Assembly: GCA_024509875.1 (NCBI GenBank)
Contig: JAMPIV010011351.1
Coordinates: 1 to 64,000 of the forward strand
DNA length: 64,000 nucleotides
Direction of reading: 5' to 3'
From: Oreohelix idahoensis
Lineage: Eukaryota > Mollusca > Gastropoda > Stylommatophora > Oreohelicidae
Position numbers and translations under genes: made by a program. Shown here piece by piece: positions 53,530 through 64,000 of this stretch (within the stretch, counting starts at the first letter, position 1; each line of letters starts with the position of its first letter). The notes under the pieces were generated by a model. The model saw only the letters and a list, made by a program, of their open reading frames with translations, was not told the DNA's origin and searched no databases.

Positions 53530-55389
53530 GAGAAGGCGGAAGAGACTGTTACCTCATCGTATCAATATGTGAACGAACTGACCACTCGTTTGAAAGCTGG
53601 ATGGAAACTGGCAAATGATAATTTGAAACAAGCCAGGAAGAAACATGCAGCATATTTTAATAGGAAGGCAAAGGACAGGGAACTGGCAGTCGGAGAGAAG
53701 GTGCTGCTTCTACTACCGGGAAGCCAGAATAAATTACAAATTGGTTGGCAAGGTCCATATACGGTTCTAGAGAAGGTGTCTAGAACAAACTATAAAATTG
53801 ACAAAAAGGGGAAGGAGAAAGTTTATCATGTAAACCTGTTAAAGAAGTATCTGGACAGACCACTCCAGGAAAGCACCCCCTTATTGACCTTGGCTATTGC
53901 AACCCAGATGCAAAAAGAACCACTCACCTCACATGAATACCCATTACATCCTTGTGAAACAGCAGCACAGGTAAAAGTCAGTAAGCACCTGACTAAAAAC
54001 CAGAGGGAGAGAGTTCAACAGGTTCTGGAGGAACATACAGATGTATTAACAGATAAACCAGGCCATACAAATTTGCTACAGTATGACATGAAACTGGTAG
54101 ACTAAAACCCAATCTGTATGAGAGCCTATTCTATTCCGTTCGCGAAGGAGAAGGCATTGAAGGAAGAAATAGAGTATTTGTTGAAGGAGGGGATTATTTC
54201 GCACAGTGAATCATCTTTTAGTTCTAGTGTCGTTTTGTTGAGAAAACCGTCTGGGGAACACAGACTGTGCATAGATTACAGGAAACTGAATGCTGTCACA
54301 GAAGGACAAGTGGATCCATTACCAGACACAAAACAGTTATTTGCCAGACTGAACAAGGCAAAATACTTTTCAAAGGTGGATCTTAGTAAAGGCTATTACC
54401 AGATCCCAGTGAAGCCTGAAGTGAGACCTTATTTGGCTTTTAGCACTTCGGATGGACATTATGAATTCAATATGCAACCATTCGGACTGAAAAATGCTCC
54501 GAGTGTGTTTTCAAGGATGATGCGCAAATTGTTGGATCCCCTGAATAACCCATGTATCACGAATTTCATGGATGATATTCTCGTCGCCACAGAGACATTT
54601 GAAGAACACATTGAAGCTCTGGAGATGTTGTTTGATAGACTTCGGGAGGCGAACTTAACTGCTAGGACAAGAAAATGTTGTATTGGATGCAAAGAGTTGG
54701 AATTCTTGGGACACACTGTATATCAGGGTAATATGACCCCTGATCCTAAGAACTTGGAAAAACTGCAGAGAGCACCTAGGCCGCAAACAAAAAAGAACGT
54801 GCGATCATTCGTGTCGTTATGCGGATTTTATCAGAAATACATCAAGAATTTTAACGCTATTTGTGCTCCTCTGACTGATCTGACTCGCAAGGGACTTCCA
54901 GATAAAATTATTTGGACTGCACAATGTGAACTAGCGTTCCAAGAGTTAAAGGAAAAACTCACTAGCAAGCCTATTCTCAAACTGCCTGATTTGACACAGG
55001 ACTTTGTCTTAAGAACCGATGCAAGTAATGTAGGACTCGGAGGGGCTTTGTTGCAAAGATCATCTTCACCTGATGGGGAACTTAAACCAGTCGCTTATGC
55101 AAGCCGCAAATTGAATAAGGCGGAACAAGGATACTCCACAAGCGAAAAAGAATGTTTAGCATTAATCTGGGCAATAAAGAAGTTTCAAATCTATCTGTAT
55201 GGTAGGACTTTTGTGGTGGAGACGGACCATCAGCCTCTCGTGTTCTTGTCTCAGGCTAAGCATGAAAACGCAAGATTGCTGAGGTGGTCTTTGTTGCTTC
55301 AACCTTATCAGTTTAGTATCCAATATATCCCAGGCAAATTGAATGTCGGTGCAGATTTCCTCAGTCGGCACCCCTGTGATCAAAATTAG
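53530..55389 (+). pseudogene. GPY/F module, reverse transcriptase and RNase H of element 4
   Basis: Open from the EKAEETVTSSYQY block through GPY/F (GWQGPYTVLEKVSR) to a TAA at 54103-54105, then open again in the same frame to 55389; this one nonsense codon is the only break in pol. RT has KPSGEHRLCIDYRKLNAV, KVDLSKGYYQIPV and FMDDILVAT. RNase H has LRTDASNVGLG, EKECLAL, ETDHQPL and GADFLSRHP, so all four acidic residues are present. The pol part is therefore nearly intact although integrase has no catalytic core. No env-like frame follows; the purine tract AAGTGGGGAGA and LTR come 75-85 bases later. Confidence 0.92.
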
Positions 55390-55474
55390 AGTAGTGGCAG
55401 ACGTGAGGAGTAATTTTACCTATGTGTATCGCTGGTTTTGGAACTTGCCATAGGCATGTTTTCAAGTGGGGAGA

Positions 55475-57564
55475 TGTGTAGTGAAATTGACAGAGATACA
55501 ACGGTAAACTACCTCCAAGGATAACATATAAGGATAAAAAACATAATGCGTAGGCTGCTGATGTACATGATCGCCTAGACCGCGGGTCATCACCCTCCAT
55601 AAAAATTGACTTGCTAGACAGGAGGGGAACGGAGGATAAAAAAGGAAAAATATGACTGGAAAGATTGCGTGAGAATAGAAAGGCTAAGGAGACGCAATTG
55701 GGGGGGAAACGGAGAAAAGTCACGTTTCCCAAGTTGACATAAAAAGTAAGCAACTCGACAGAAGGGACCTTAGATATAATACGCCACAGTCATTTATTGG
55801 ACGCTTTTGCAATACCAAGCCCTTGATTTGAATTCAGCGGCTAAAACGCAGATGTTTGGAATATTACAAAATTTAAAAAGTACTTTTTTCTTAATATTAA
55901 TGTTAGGAATATAAAAATTAGCTGGCCGGATGGCCTATTCTGAGCAGTGAACTAATATGGTCTTAATTTTACAGACGGATAGATAATATTGAAGATAATG
56001 ACAAAAGACAGTGTTGTTCACATCATTGACAGACTGTATTGAATCTAAAAGTGTCGCTAATTGCAAAAAAAAACACGACCTCGAGTCGCAGGTGTTCAAA
56101 TCTACGTAGTATGGAAGAGAGGGTTTTCGGGTGGTAGCTGTGTCTAAAAATAACTTTTAACGACAAAATTTTGGAGGGGAGAGAAAGGTTGGTTCAAAAA
56201 TCGAGTACATTTTGTAGAAACACAAGTAGAGACGGACAGACTAACAGATAACCATCCATACTTGACTGAAGCATGACTGAAATGACTTTATGGTAGGAAA
56301 TTTGAAATTTAAAAATAAACCTAGGCAGTGATTGGCCACAGACAATCATATCATTAGCGCTCAGACGCGAAAGTGGGGCCATTCTTCAATAGTTGTTCAG
56401 TGATAGACACAGATTTTAAAGTGTGGTGATTTCCATATGAAAGAAAGTGTAATAAATTTAGGGACGCCATACTATAGCCAGCAGCTCAGCTGAGTTTTGC
56501 TAGCAGTTCTGTGTTATTTATTCATAATCTGGTAAGATTGAAATTATTTCCTTATATATTTTGAATATTGTTTCATGTTTGAGTGATTTGATACTGCCAT
56601 ATCGAAATCTAGCCTTACAAACAAGTAGGGATTTGCTCTAGACCCCCCGCCCTAGTCAGGGTCTAGGGACCAACAATGTACATAAACTCCAACAAGGATT
56701 ATGCAAGACAGATCAAGTGTTGAGAATAATGAAACATATTACCTATCCTCTTTTAGGGCAGAAAACTAATAAATATTTTTCAGAATCTATAGTCTGGGAG
56801 GATCTATCTGATGTAAAACCACCATGGTAAATGTGCTGTTTGGTCAGAGAGATCTGACCTGTCTGTATGATGTGGTTGTTGTGTCAGTGTTGTGTCCAGA
56901 CGTGGGTAGAGAATAGATTTTGACACATGGCCCATACTTTGATTGCAGAGCTGCGAGTTTCTGTTGTCAACCAAGCAGTGACTATTCAGTTGGTGACTTT
57001 ACTCGAGTGTATCTGTGCAGTACTTGTGACAGAGACCACCATTATTGCCCGCCAGCACAGAGAGGTGGGACCACCAGATTTCAGCACCAGAGCTACAACT
57101 AAAAGATGAGTGAGCCTCTGGTCTGCTGGACATTCACCAAACCCCGTTTAGTTACTAATACCCTCATAAAAATTCCCACCATTTTCTGGACACTGTGTAG
57201 TCAATATAGACAGGTGTGATGAGGCCACCCCAACAGCACAAACAGTAACTATCCTCCCAAGTAGATGACTACTAGAACATTTTAATAAAACTAACTAGTA
57301 TAGTACATATATATGTACACTATTGCATTTATGATATAATATTCCATGCATTTCTTTCATAATCTCTAAATCCTTTTAAGTTCTGGTCAACCTAAAAATT
57401 GATCCAGAACAAAATAAATGTAATATAATTCTAACAAAAATTTTACACACGTGAGTTAGTTCAGTGTATTTTAACATTTGTTAATATTATTAGTCTTCTT
57501 AATTATCTGTGGGTGTATTTAGAAACTATCACACCACACTACATAGCATAACCCTAGACACTTT
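55475..57564 (+). repeat. 3' LTR of element 4, 3'-truncated
   Basis: It starts TGTGTAGTGAAATTG after the purine tract. The last ~170 bp found in the 5' LTR (from TACGTAGCCACATTC on) are absent; it runs straight into the mariner terminal repeat. Confidence 0.88.
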
Positions 57565-57588
57565 TACTTTCTGAACGCCCCTCGCATA

Positions 57589-58097
57589 TTATATGCTGGT
57601 GTCGTTTTGTTTCGTTGCAGCCAACTCATTGCAATTAGCATACGCCGCTGAAATAATTACTCACGACTGTGTACAATAGGTGCGCACACGTGTGGACATG
57701 TAGTCACTACACTAATTCAAACATAAAAAATATTGAATAGCACATTTCATCGCTTGTGCTGTGCTGTAACAAAAATTAAGTGCGCAGTTTTTGAACGGAT
57801 CTTGTAACTTTCCTGTAGAACTAATAAAAATTAACCAAGACAACGGTAAGAGTTTCTTTTATATAACTTAAAGAAGAAAATTCGAACATGACATGAGTTT
57901 TGTAAGGGCAAAAAATATATTAATAACTGCATTAATATCAGTAGGGCACGTAGCAAATTTCAATAACATCCGTCAAGGGGTTGCAAAGTTACAACGTTCA
58001 ATGTGTGGGCACGAATTTCCAAACGGACTATAGTGTAAAAGCCCGTCATAAGACGAGAATTAAATTCAATAGCACCAATACCTAATTGCAATTTTAA
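57589..58097. other. Flank between mariner and Helitron coding region
   Basis: It probably includes the Helitron 3' end. A CTRR-type terminus with a preceding hairpin was sought on the minus strand, but no convincing site could be fixed. Confidence 0.3.
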
Positions 58098-58540
58098 TTA
58101 TTCAGATACTGTTGGAAAAACAATGTTAGTTGTGAACATTCGATTGTCCATCAAAAGAGCACCTTGATGTTCTGTTGTTTTAATTTGTACTTTTACATTA
58201 TTAGGATTTCTTGATCGAGACAGTGCGGCGTACAGCTGTCCATGAGAGAAGACTGGCTCGTTCAAAAAGATTCCAACATGATCAAATGATTGCCCCTGAG
58301 ATTTGTTGATGGTTATCGCAAATGATGGAATGATTGGAAATTGGCGACGCTTCAGGATGAATAGCAAATTCACATCGCTAGGGGCCATGTCGATTCGCGG
58401 AATGTTGATAATATCTCCTTTATGCGATTCTGACAAAACTTCCGCAGTTAGGAAATTGCAATGACATTTTCGAATGATCAATCGCGTTCCATTGCATAAT
58501 ACTTTTTACGGATTCGAATTGCGGAGAAGCATAACGATGG

Positions 58541-59122
58541 TCAGAATGAATAAGGCAAGATAAGCCTTTTTTTAGCCTAAACAACATCTGGAAGTCCTCT
58601 CAATACAGCACAAGCACAAAATTAAGATTATATCAGAGCTGTGTGCTTTCTGTGCTTCTCTATGGTGCGGAATGCTGGAGAGTTACAGAGAAGGAAATGT
58701 CGAAATTGTCCTCTTTTCACACAATATGCCTAAGAAAAATTCACCGAATCTTTTGGCCGAATACCATCACCAACCAAGATCTGCTTACTCGGAGCAAGCA
58801 AGAGGACATGCACACCATCATAGCTGGCAGACGGTGGAGCTGGGTTGGCCATGTCTTCAGAAGAGACCCCGATGCCATCACAAGAACAGCTATGCTTTGG
58901 ACCCCTGAAGGAAAACGAAAGAGAGGCCGACAAAAAACAACCTGGCGGAGAACTGTGGAGGCTGAGATGCAAAGAATGAACCAGAGTTGGGGCACTGTAC
59001 GAAGGATGGCCGCCGACCGAGCAAAGTGGAATCAATTTGTAATTGCCCTACAAGACGCCACTTAGGCGTGATGGCCACTGACTGCTTTGACGGTCGGCGG
59101 CTAAGTATCAAAGAAAAAGAAA
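58541..59122 (+). mobile_element. 5'-truncated LINE inserted in the Helitron, with target duplication
   Basis: The segment is flanked by ATAACGATGG at 58531-58540 and 59123-59132, a 10-bp target duplication, and ends in an A-rich AAAGAAAAAGAAA. This is the mark of target-primed reverse transcription with 5' truncation. Removing it restores helicase homology in the flanks. Confidence 0.85.
58643..59065 (+). pseudogene. LINE reverse transcriptase C-terminal region
   Basis: 140 codons open: LLYGAECWRVTEKEMSKLSS, RKIHRIFWPNTITNQDLL, RRWSWVGHVFRRDPDAITR, KRKRGRQKTTWRRTVEAE and WGTVRRMAADRAKWNQFV. This is the end of a widespread animal LINE polymerase (domain after RT, with the W-GHV-RR and GKR-RGRPKTTWRRT patterns), common in invertebrate genomes. 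The RT and endonuclease domains are missing through 5' truncation. It ends at a natural-looking TAG, followed by a short 3' UTR. Confidence 0.88.
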
Positions 59123-60451
59123 ATAACGATGGCACCATTTTTTAAAGTCAATACATGAGGAGGCATCCCTGATGGTGTTTGCGAATGAAGAAACTCCATC
59201 GGATAGTTCATAACATCACTGTGATCTTCAGATATTATTTCATCAGAACTGTATTAGATTTTTAGCTCACCCGGAAGTTTTGTTATAATATCTCTGTTGA
59301 GATCTAAAGCCTCGTTATTCTTGGTGCACAAAATGATTCGTTGTGATAGTTCTTCCATCGAAAGTGCTGATACATTTTCACCATAGATAATGTCAATAAT
59401 GTTTTCATCGCGAATGATCATATCATCTGGAATCTCAATGATATTGTGCTACAAACCTTTGAATTGTGGAACAGCGCCGGCAGCGACGTCAAGCAACCAC
59501 TTATTGAAAGCGTCTCTCCTTCACTTCGCATGTTTGAGACTAATGAGATCTTTGCGAAGTGTTGCCACAGCTCACTTGATTTGATGCATGCTTCGATTAT
59601 GTCTGTCTGCTTTCCTCGCGGAACAACTGGAAGCGTTTGGCGAAAATCACCACCAATGACAACAACTTTACCGCCAAACGGATTATCATTTTGCATAAGC
59701 TCGCGTAGCAGCAAATCAATGCATCTCAGTCCATTCTTTGGTAACATTGTTACTTCGTCAATAATAATGAGCTTCGCTTGGCGAATTTCATCAGCTGCCT
59801 CAGATGTTTGCTTCATATTAGAGATGGAAGTCTCTAAAATTGGAACTGGTAGCTTGAATCCACTGTGAACAGTGCGACCGCCTTTCATCAGAGTTGAGCA
59901 ATCCCAGTTGTGGCAAATGGAAGAACTATTTTTCCTTTACCTCTAATAAAGCATATCAACGTGTTGTATAGGTATGTTTTCCCAGAACCACCAGGAAAAA
60001 ACAACGATCAGGACTGTTCTTACAATTGATCGCTTGCATTATTCTTTCAAATGCAGCCATCTGTTGAGCATTGAGACTCATGATGCGACGCTCAGCTTCT
60101 TGTTCCTCTTCAACAGCGTTGAATTTAATCGGATCGTTGTACTTTCCAGTAGGTTGGGGTAAATGGAATGAACTGCAATGGAATCCGTGCTGCTGAAATA
60201 CATAATTGATGTCGTGTAAAGCCAAGTTGAAAGCTGCTTCATTTTGATGATCCTTCAGAAAATCTAAAGCCAGGTCCAACTTGAATTTTTCCAAAGCAAG
60301 AATACGTTTGTTGGTGAACAATAAACACAAATTAAAGCAAATGATTGGCGCATCTGATATGGCATTTGAAAAATCACAGCTTCGTCCAAACACTTAACCC
60401 ATTCTTCATCAGAGGACAATAAATGTTGATGAAATGCTGCTTCCTTGAAGG

Positions 60452-63182
60452 TTACATAAGTAACTCCATCAACTGTACGCAGATCATCAAATGAGGAAGC
60501 ACCTGCAACATGCAAAAGAAAAAACGCAAGTAAAATCTTTCTTGATCATTCGCGGTAACAGTGTACATTCTTGCTATCAATTTATGGGGTCCTTGTTGTC
60601 TTAGATTCCAATGTCCACTTGTGAAGACGTAATGAATTGGAATTTCAGTGTAGAGGAATTTTCGAGAATCTGGATTTGCAGAATTTAATGCAAACCAAGC
60701 TGTAAGTTTGGTGATGCTTGATCTTGTTGCTGCTAAAGCTTCTTCCTCACGTCCCTCTTCAAATGTTATTCTCTGTTGTTGTGGAGGATAAACAGGCAAT
60801 CTTATGACCGCATGAGATTTGTCGTGGATCGGAAATTCCAGTAAGCGCCACATTGCTTCACATGCACTTACATATCGAGCATCAATGTAGTTGATAATCT
60901 CATCGTGTGCAACTTGTTGTTCCCCCTCCATTATCGCGACTTTTGCACAGTCATATCCTTTGTAAATATACTTATAAATATATTTAACCGTCTTCACTGA
61001 CGAACAAATCTCAACATTTATATGGCAGTTATATTTTAAGAGCAAGTATTTGTTGTAAGGGACCACAGAGCGATTATCCAATTCAACTCCTCTCACAACC
61101 GCCGTAACTCCTGGACGTCGACGGTATAAGGGATATCCATTTACATTGACTTGTGTTTCGATTTGAAAGTCTTTAGGAAACTTTTTCTTGCACGCATTGT
61201 TCTCCCTGCATGGTGCTCCAGTGTTTGCAATACTGCGAGGACCGTGCATTATGCAGCGAGTGACGATCTTAAAAAGTCTTGGCTCGGCTTGAATGTCTGG
61301 AAGCTCAGCAGACACAATGTGATTGATTGCAGAAGCTGTCCTGAATTCATCATCATTTTGTAGAACAATCAAGATGTGAGCGTGTGGCAAGCCACGTTTT
61401 TGGAACTCAATGGTGTAGACGTGAGCCATGCTTTTGCCAAGAACATCATGCTTCGTCGAATCTTCCATAATGGCTTTCAGGTTTAATTTAAATACGCGTG
61501 CTACCAAGTCCGGACGGTCTGATGCAATTTCACCTGTCTGAAGATTCTTCTCAATTTCTGGCCACTTAGGATTTGCTGTTACGGTCACAAACAGATCAAT
61601 GGAACCAAATTTTGCAAAAATCGACATGGCATCGTTGCAGCGCTTTCTCATATTTCTCTGGGAACCTTCAAACGATGAGAGCAAAATGACTGGAACACCA
61701 GGTTGGACGCCAAGATTTGCAGCTTTGTTCGCGATAAAATCAGCAAGACCTTGATAGAACTCTGCTCTCAAAGTGTCCTGGCGATAGCGCACTTAGTTGA
61801 GATTGTTTGCTTCAACCTGTAGATGTGAATCTACAATCCATTGTTGAGTCAACTTCCCGGCGCTGATGATTGGATTGAAACTGTCTCTAATTGCTGTTTG
61901 TGCGACTTTGTACTGAAGCATGGTGATGCTTTTTCGTAAGTGCTGCTCGTTCTCTGCGTAGCCTTCAGTTTGCATTTTTGGCTGCCATCCGGGCTCTCCG
62001 TAAGGATACAAAATAACATACGTCATTGGATCCAAATTAGGGCTGAGAATATTGACGTGAACGAATCGCTGATCTGGATTTCGAGGATTGATCGGATAAA
62101 TGCGAATGTCCCTTTCAAATGGTGGTTCGCCATCAGCATTGATAAACACCATTGCAATTTCATTCGATGTAGGCGTGTTGTAACGCCTTTGATCCGACTG
62201 ACGATCTCTACGCAGGACCATACTGATGACAGGGAGCTGTCTTCCTTCTCGATCAGCCTTCCGGATCTCCTCACATTCGACATCCTTCAGCATGCGAAAG
62301 CTGTCGGCGATTCTATTGTTTGCACGAAGAAATATCTCAATCTCACGAATGACTGCAGGCAAGCAATTGCTATTTTCCGGCAAGGTCATCCGTACTGCTG
62401 TAGCCTGTGTGCTGTACTTGACGTACAATTGAGAAAGCTTGCGTGGTTTACCTTGTTGTGGATGAAGATCAGAAGTGCGGTGATATTTGTCCGGGAACAC
62501 GAAAAACGTAAGGACCGCGTCCTGTGAGAGATGCTAGTTTTCCCCCCATTGAAGCGAATGACACAGAACTGTTATATGAGCGAATGTTTTCACGGAAATT
62601 GCTGTAGTGAGGATGAATTGGATTACTCATGAGTTGCTGCAGAAATTCCGGATATTCTAAAGAGTGTCCGTTGGCATCTTTTGGCTTCTCCAATTTTACT
62701 TTCCCTTTGTGACAACAGCTATTGAACCTTCCATCCGATGGGCGTTCCTGAACAAATTATGAGAACCGCAAAATTGACAAATTGCTTTCATCGAGCCACA
62801 GCTATGAACACAAATATGATTTTCGTTTGCCTGTCGAAACTCGTCACTAATACTTTCACCAATGGCTTCTTGCGATTGTCGGTATGTTGCTAAACTTGCT
62901 GCTTGTCTGGGTTGAGTCTGCTCAAGAAGTCTCTACAGTTTGGCGTTGATGGTGTGCCGCCAGATCCGCAGCGCGTCTGGCTTGGGTTTGTTCACCAGTC
63001 TCTCGAGCTCGGCATTGTCGCTTAGCAGTCAGATCCACTGCACGTCTGGTTCGAGTTTGTTCATGAGTTTCACGTGCTATTATTTGCGACACTCGTGCAG
63101 CAATTTCTTGTTGCACTCGTTGAAGCGTTTCTTGACTTTGGCGACTGCGCCATCTTTGCTGACGTTTACGATTCAAGCGCAT
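60452..63182 (-). pseudogene. Helitron Rep/helicase protein, N-terminal and Rep (HUH) part
   Basis: The order on the minus strand is: a basic N-terminus (RLNRKRQQRWRSRQSQETLQ) with repeated ARRAADLAAH-like units, 62922-63182; a second frame 62469-62693; then 61793-62500 (the Helitron-like N domain, YPYGEPGWQPKM, TMLQYKVAQTAIRD); then 60452-61792 after one in-frame TAA. The last has the Rep core: LFVTVTANPKWPEI, the HUH-type QKRGLPHAHILIVLQ, and the tyrosine motif VKYIYKYIYKGYD. These make it the single-strand nicking and joining domain. At least one frameshift (near 62480) and one nonsense codon inactivate it. It is followed by the helicase at lower coordinates. Confidence 0.88.
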
Positions 63183-63507
63183 ACGACGCTCTTGTGGTGT
63201 TTCGTTGTCCGTTTTCTTTACTTACACTCAACTTTTTTTGGAGGAAACACATGTGATAATTTTACAACAATTTTTGTTTTAAAATCCGGTGTTAAAGTCT
63301 GAACGTGCAGGCCGTTCTCAGTGAGATATTATTGGCGCATGCACACCAACACTTGCGCACTTTTGTTTGTCGAGTGTTACTATTAAAAAAACTAAAATAT
63401 TTGTTTTACATCCGAGGTTTAAAAAAGTCCGAACATGCACGCCCGTTCAAAATGCGCTTGCACAGCGTTATTTACAGACAGAAAAAGCTGGGATATTATA
63501 TATAGGA

Positions 63508-63727
63508 TAATAATAATTAATGATTTACATTGCATGCTTTGGTCTCGGCGAGTTATGTCACAGCAGAGGGAAAATCGAGGTTTGTGACGAAAACATAACT
63601 TCTTTTTTTTTTCCTCTCCCCTTCCGGCGTCCCCTTGCGCTTAGTACCCAGACAGTCGCCCCTCTCGTCCTAAGCCTAAAGCCAACCCTCCTTAAAGTGA
63701 ACTATTTCACATTACGCTAAAGAAGTA
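63508..63727. other. Unassigned DNA right of the Helitron
   Basis: AT-rich with a pyrimidine run at 63601-63630; nothing recognised. Confidence 0.3.
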
Positions 63728-63810
63728 CTGGCGTGCGATTGGCAGAATTGTTAGAGCGCTGGCATCCGGGCTCAAAAGCAACTAGTTCGAAACATGGTGG
63801 GTCACAATAT
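63728..63810 (+). mobile_element. tRNA-derived SINE head
   Basis: GGCAGAATTGTTAGAGCGCTGG holds an A-box-like motif (TTGTTAGAGCGCTGG) and, about 40 bases on, TAGTTCGAAAC resembles a B box. It is a tRNA-like head with a tail that fades into AT-rich sequence. A real tRNA is unlikely, as the arms do not pair well. Confidence 0.5.
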
Positions 63811-64000
63811 AGTCTATTTGGCAGTTAAATAAGTTTCCAAAGTTTTGTTCATTCTCTTTTTTACGTTTCGTTGATTATTTACTTTCTTGTTTCGGTATTT
63901 CTTTCTGGTTTTACGATTTTCTTGCATTATTATTGTTCTTTTTTCATTTGGTGTATGTTTCTCATCATCGTATTTTTTTAAATTTTAAATTAATGAAGAA

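Larger units (their letters stand above)
48919..57564 (+). mobile_element. Element 4: Gmr1-like retrotransposon lacking the integrase core, both ends truncated
   Basis: 5' LTR without its first ~335 bp (48919-50844), primer site, gag, CCHC, protease, degenerate integrase finger plus novel domain, GPY/F, RT, RNase H, purine tract, and 3' LTR without its last ~170 bp (55475-57564). The outer junctions lie inside the LTRs, at positions that differ between the two, and share only GC (left) and ACTTT (right) with the neighbouring sequence. There is no target duplication. The LTRs are nearly identical over their overlap. It represents a third family (C). Confidence 0.9.
47820..57586 (+). mobile_element. 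mariner element split by element 4
   Basis: The left end CGAGAAGCGTTCAGAAAGTA (47820) and right end TACTTTCTGAACGCCCCTCG (to 57586) are inverted repeats, flanked by TA at 47818-47819 and 57587-57588. Left of the retrotransposon is the transposase up to near its C-terminus; right of it are only about 22 bp of terminal repeat. Some 100-200 bp of the mariner 3' part are missing at the junction, so insertion came with a deletion of target DNA. Confidence 0.85.
58098..60515 (-). pseudogene. Helitron PIF1-like helicase domain, frameshifted and split by a LINE
   Basis: The minus strand reads SSFDDLRTVDGVTYVTFKEA, FNLALHDINYVFQQHG, NAQQMAAFERIM, then, after a shift at a run of T near 60005, the Walker A block PGGSGKTYLYN. 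Walker B is LIIIDEVTMLPKNG at 59418-59888, with GGKVVVIGGDFRQTLPVVPR (helicase motif III). The C-terminal part 58098-58481 has FAITINKSQGQSFDHVGIFL and QLYAALSRS (motifs V and VI). At least three frame changes and the LINE at 58541-59122 break it. Such helicases unwind donor DNA during rolling-circle transposition. Confidence 0.9.
58098..63507 (-). mobile_element. Helitron rolling-circle transposon, minus strand
   Basis: It encodes a Rep (HUH) domain plus PIF1-like helicase, the hallmark of autonomous Helitrons, in broken frames from 63182 down to 58098. A possible 5' terminus lies at 63507 (minus strand reads TCCTATATATAATATCC, beginning TC as expected). The 3' terminus was not located. A LINE fragment is inserted at 58541-59122. 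Confidence 0.85.

Noticed and set aside
55390..55474. Search for an env-like gene after RNase H in element 4, and likewise in element 3 (42066-42143)
   Set aside because: Fewer than 100 bases separate RNase H from the purine tract and LTR; no room for an envelope frame.
57589..58097. Helitron 3' terminus with CTRR end and hairpin
   Set aside because: Candidate short hairpins near 58023-58050 did not combine with a clear CTRR end, so no site is claimed.

Overview
This is animal (metazoan) genomic DNA, AT-rich and made almost entirely of transposable elements. No host gene, rRNA or true tRNA gene was recognised. The element mix (Ty3/gypsy LTR elements of the Gmr1 type, Tc1/mariner, hAT, pogo/Tigger and Helitron DNA elements, several truncated LINEs, tRNA-derived SINEs, long minisatellites) fits an invertebrate, plausibly marine. 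The species cannot be fixed from the sequence.

The main content is a group of related gypsy-type retrotransposons with LTRs of about 2 kb and a tRNA-Pro-like primer site. The best copy (element 3, about 34230-44349) reads gag, CCHC, protease, integrase, reverse transcriptase, RNase H. Integrase thus lies upstream of RT, the order of Gmr1-like elements and the reverse of ordinary gypsy. Its gag carries a SCAN/capsid-like domain. Element 0 (1-2492, +) is only its RNase H end and 3' LTR. Element 1 (2493-8528, -), element 2 (20222-27879, +) and element 4 (48919-57564, +) share a striking change: the integrase DDE core is absent and about 140 unrelated residues, ending at a shared stop codon, occupy its place. 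Elements 1 and 2 also lack protease, the RT catalytic box and RNase H. Element 2 still has a perfect 5-bp target duplication, so it was presumably moved in trans.

Layout: 1-8528, elements 0 and 1 nested head to head; 8529-11300, LINE pieces split by a SINE and a 1.5-kb array of 17-bp repeats; 11459-13875, a solo LTR with target duplication; 14634-16050, a purine-strand-biased tract with 66-bp tandem repeats and a long GAA/GAC repeat; 16900-19420, a SINE, a (TA)n tract, a Tigger fragment, a LINE fragment and an LTR remnant; 20222-27879, element 2; 28250-31300, simple repeats, a Tigger fragment and a hAT MITE; 31308-32913, a nearly intact Tc1 element; 33343-44364, a hAT element containing element 3, which itself contains a second hAT; 44400-46900, mostly unassigned DNA with SINE copies; 46913-47783, an IS630/Tc1-like transposase; 47820-57586, a mariner containing element 4; 58098-63507, a Helitron on the minus strand carrying a LINE insertion.

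Almost every reading frame is broken by stops or frameshifts. The two long open ones are ORF1 of element 1 (689 codons) and the gag-pol stretch of element 3 (1228 codons). The boundaries give a relative insertion history: hAT, then element 3, then the inner hAT; mariner, then element 4; Helitron, then LINE; element 1, then element 0.
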